A DNA stretch of 64,000 nucleotides from Solenopsis invicta (lineage: Eukaryota; Arthropoda; Insecta; Hymenoptera; Formicidae), in contig NC_052666.1 of the NCBI RefSeq assembly GCF_016802725.1, positions 13,394,375 through 13,458,374 on the forward strand. Reading direction: 5' to 3'. Under the pieces are notes generated by a model, which had not been told where the DNA came from, made no database searches, and worked only from the letters and a program-made list of their open reading frames with translations. Each line of letters opens with the position of its first letter. The first letter of the stretch is position 1. Made by a program: the position numbers and the translations under genes. This document shows, piece by piece, positions 63,919 to 64,000 of the stretch.

Positions 63919-64000
63919 ATGTCCGATAAATCAATCAAAAAAAGAAAGCGAACCTTCTTAGAAGCTTAGCTTTCCGATAATCGATATAAATCTTGGATAC
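63919..64000 (+). pseudogene. hAT transposase N-terminus, copy 2 (cut by window end)
   Basis: ATG at 63919 reads MSDKSIKKRKRTFLEA, then TAG at 63967-63969, then LSDNRYKSWI, matching the first zinc-finger lead of copy 1 (20971-21060). The stop replaces the tryptophan of copy 1 (EAWLSGDRYKFWI). Confidence 0.8.

Larger units (their letters stand above)
61196..64000. mobile_element. Two-gene hAT-like element, copy 2 (right part), runs off the window
   Basis: It aligns with 16743-21056 without the solo LTR of copy 1. It contains the palindromic MITE, microsatellite, spliced polyQ/RG-rich gene on minus (63502-61995) and the start of the zinc-finger hAT transposase on plus (63919). The left part of this copy is at about 52010-52307 and again at 59650-59949. 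The divergence from copy 1 is substantial, so the two are old paralogues. Confidence 0.7.

Noticed and set aside
1..64000. tRNA or rRNA genes
   Set aside because: No cloverleaf with A and B boxes and no conserved rRNA stretch was recognised by eye. A tRNAscan or covariance search was not possible here.

Overview
The window looks like a repeat-dense stretch of an insect nuclear genome, probably hymenopteran and ant-like. That attribution is inference from the mix of repeat families, not proof. The evidence is an AT-rich background with GC-rich LTR islands, many microsatellites, spliced genes, and remnants of mariner, Tc1-like, hAT, Helitron, Kolobok-like, piggyBac-like, Copia, Gypsy and Penelope elements. 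I see no rRNA, tRNA, CRISPR array or operon. Almost every recognisable coding sequence belongs to a transposable element, usually decayed and often nested.

Layout. 1-2290: decayed MULE/NOF-like transposase (-) with a terminal repeat array. 3427-3961: mariner fold-back. 4168-7460: hAT element with perfect 8-bp target duplications that holds a Gypsy pol fragment. 7745-8087: candidate exons (-). 8134-14889: Helitron (-) with Rep and helicase parts and a ubiquitin-protease-like ORF, interrupted by a TTAA-flanked Kolobok-like element (10106-11688). 14890-23000: truncated LTR, a GC-rich repeat, then copy 1 of a two-gene hAT-like element (spliced polyQ/RG-rich gene on -, zinc-finger hAT transposase on +) with a solo LTR in an intron. 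23015-26461: MITE, decayed Tc1/mariner-like element, solo LTR. 27260-29660: about 160-bp tandem repeat with an intact mariner inserted. 30050-32500: decayed Copia. 33250-41000: Helitron-like 3' ends, a solo Gypsy LTR, a solo LTR inside a MITE, a third spliced RG-rich gene (36646-37563), candidate exons on -, and a piggyBac-like MITE. 41466-45132: Penelope element with a hammerhead-ribozyme-like motif. 46091-46405: a DNA-ligase-IV-like BRCT fragment. 46739-47870: piggyBac-like MITE nested in another MITE. 50186-64000: copy 2 of the two-gene hAT-like element, split by a nearly complete Gypsy element (52308-58637) and a 2.55-kb near-identical duplication ending in a solo LTR.

The best candidates for something undescribed are two. 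First, the head-to-head pair of a hAT transposase and a three-exon gene for a coiled-coil/polyQ/RG-box protein; its exon-intron structure is conserved in two diverged copies, and an architecturally similar gene sits elsewhere in the window. Second, arrays of short hairpins just downstream of the TATA box in several unrelated LTR families, whose stems change sequence while staying complementary.
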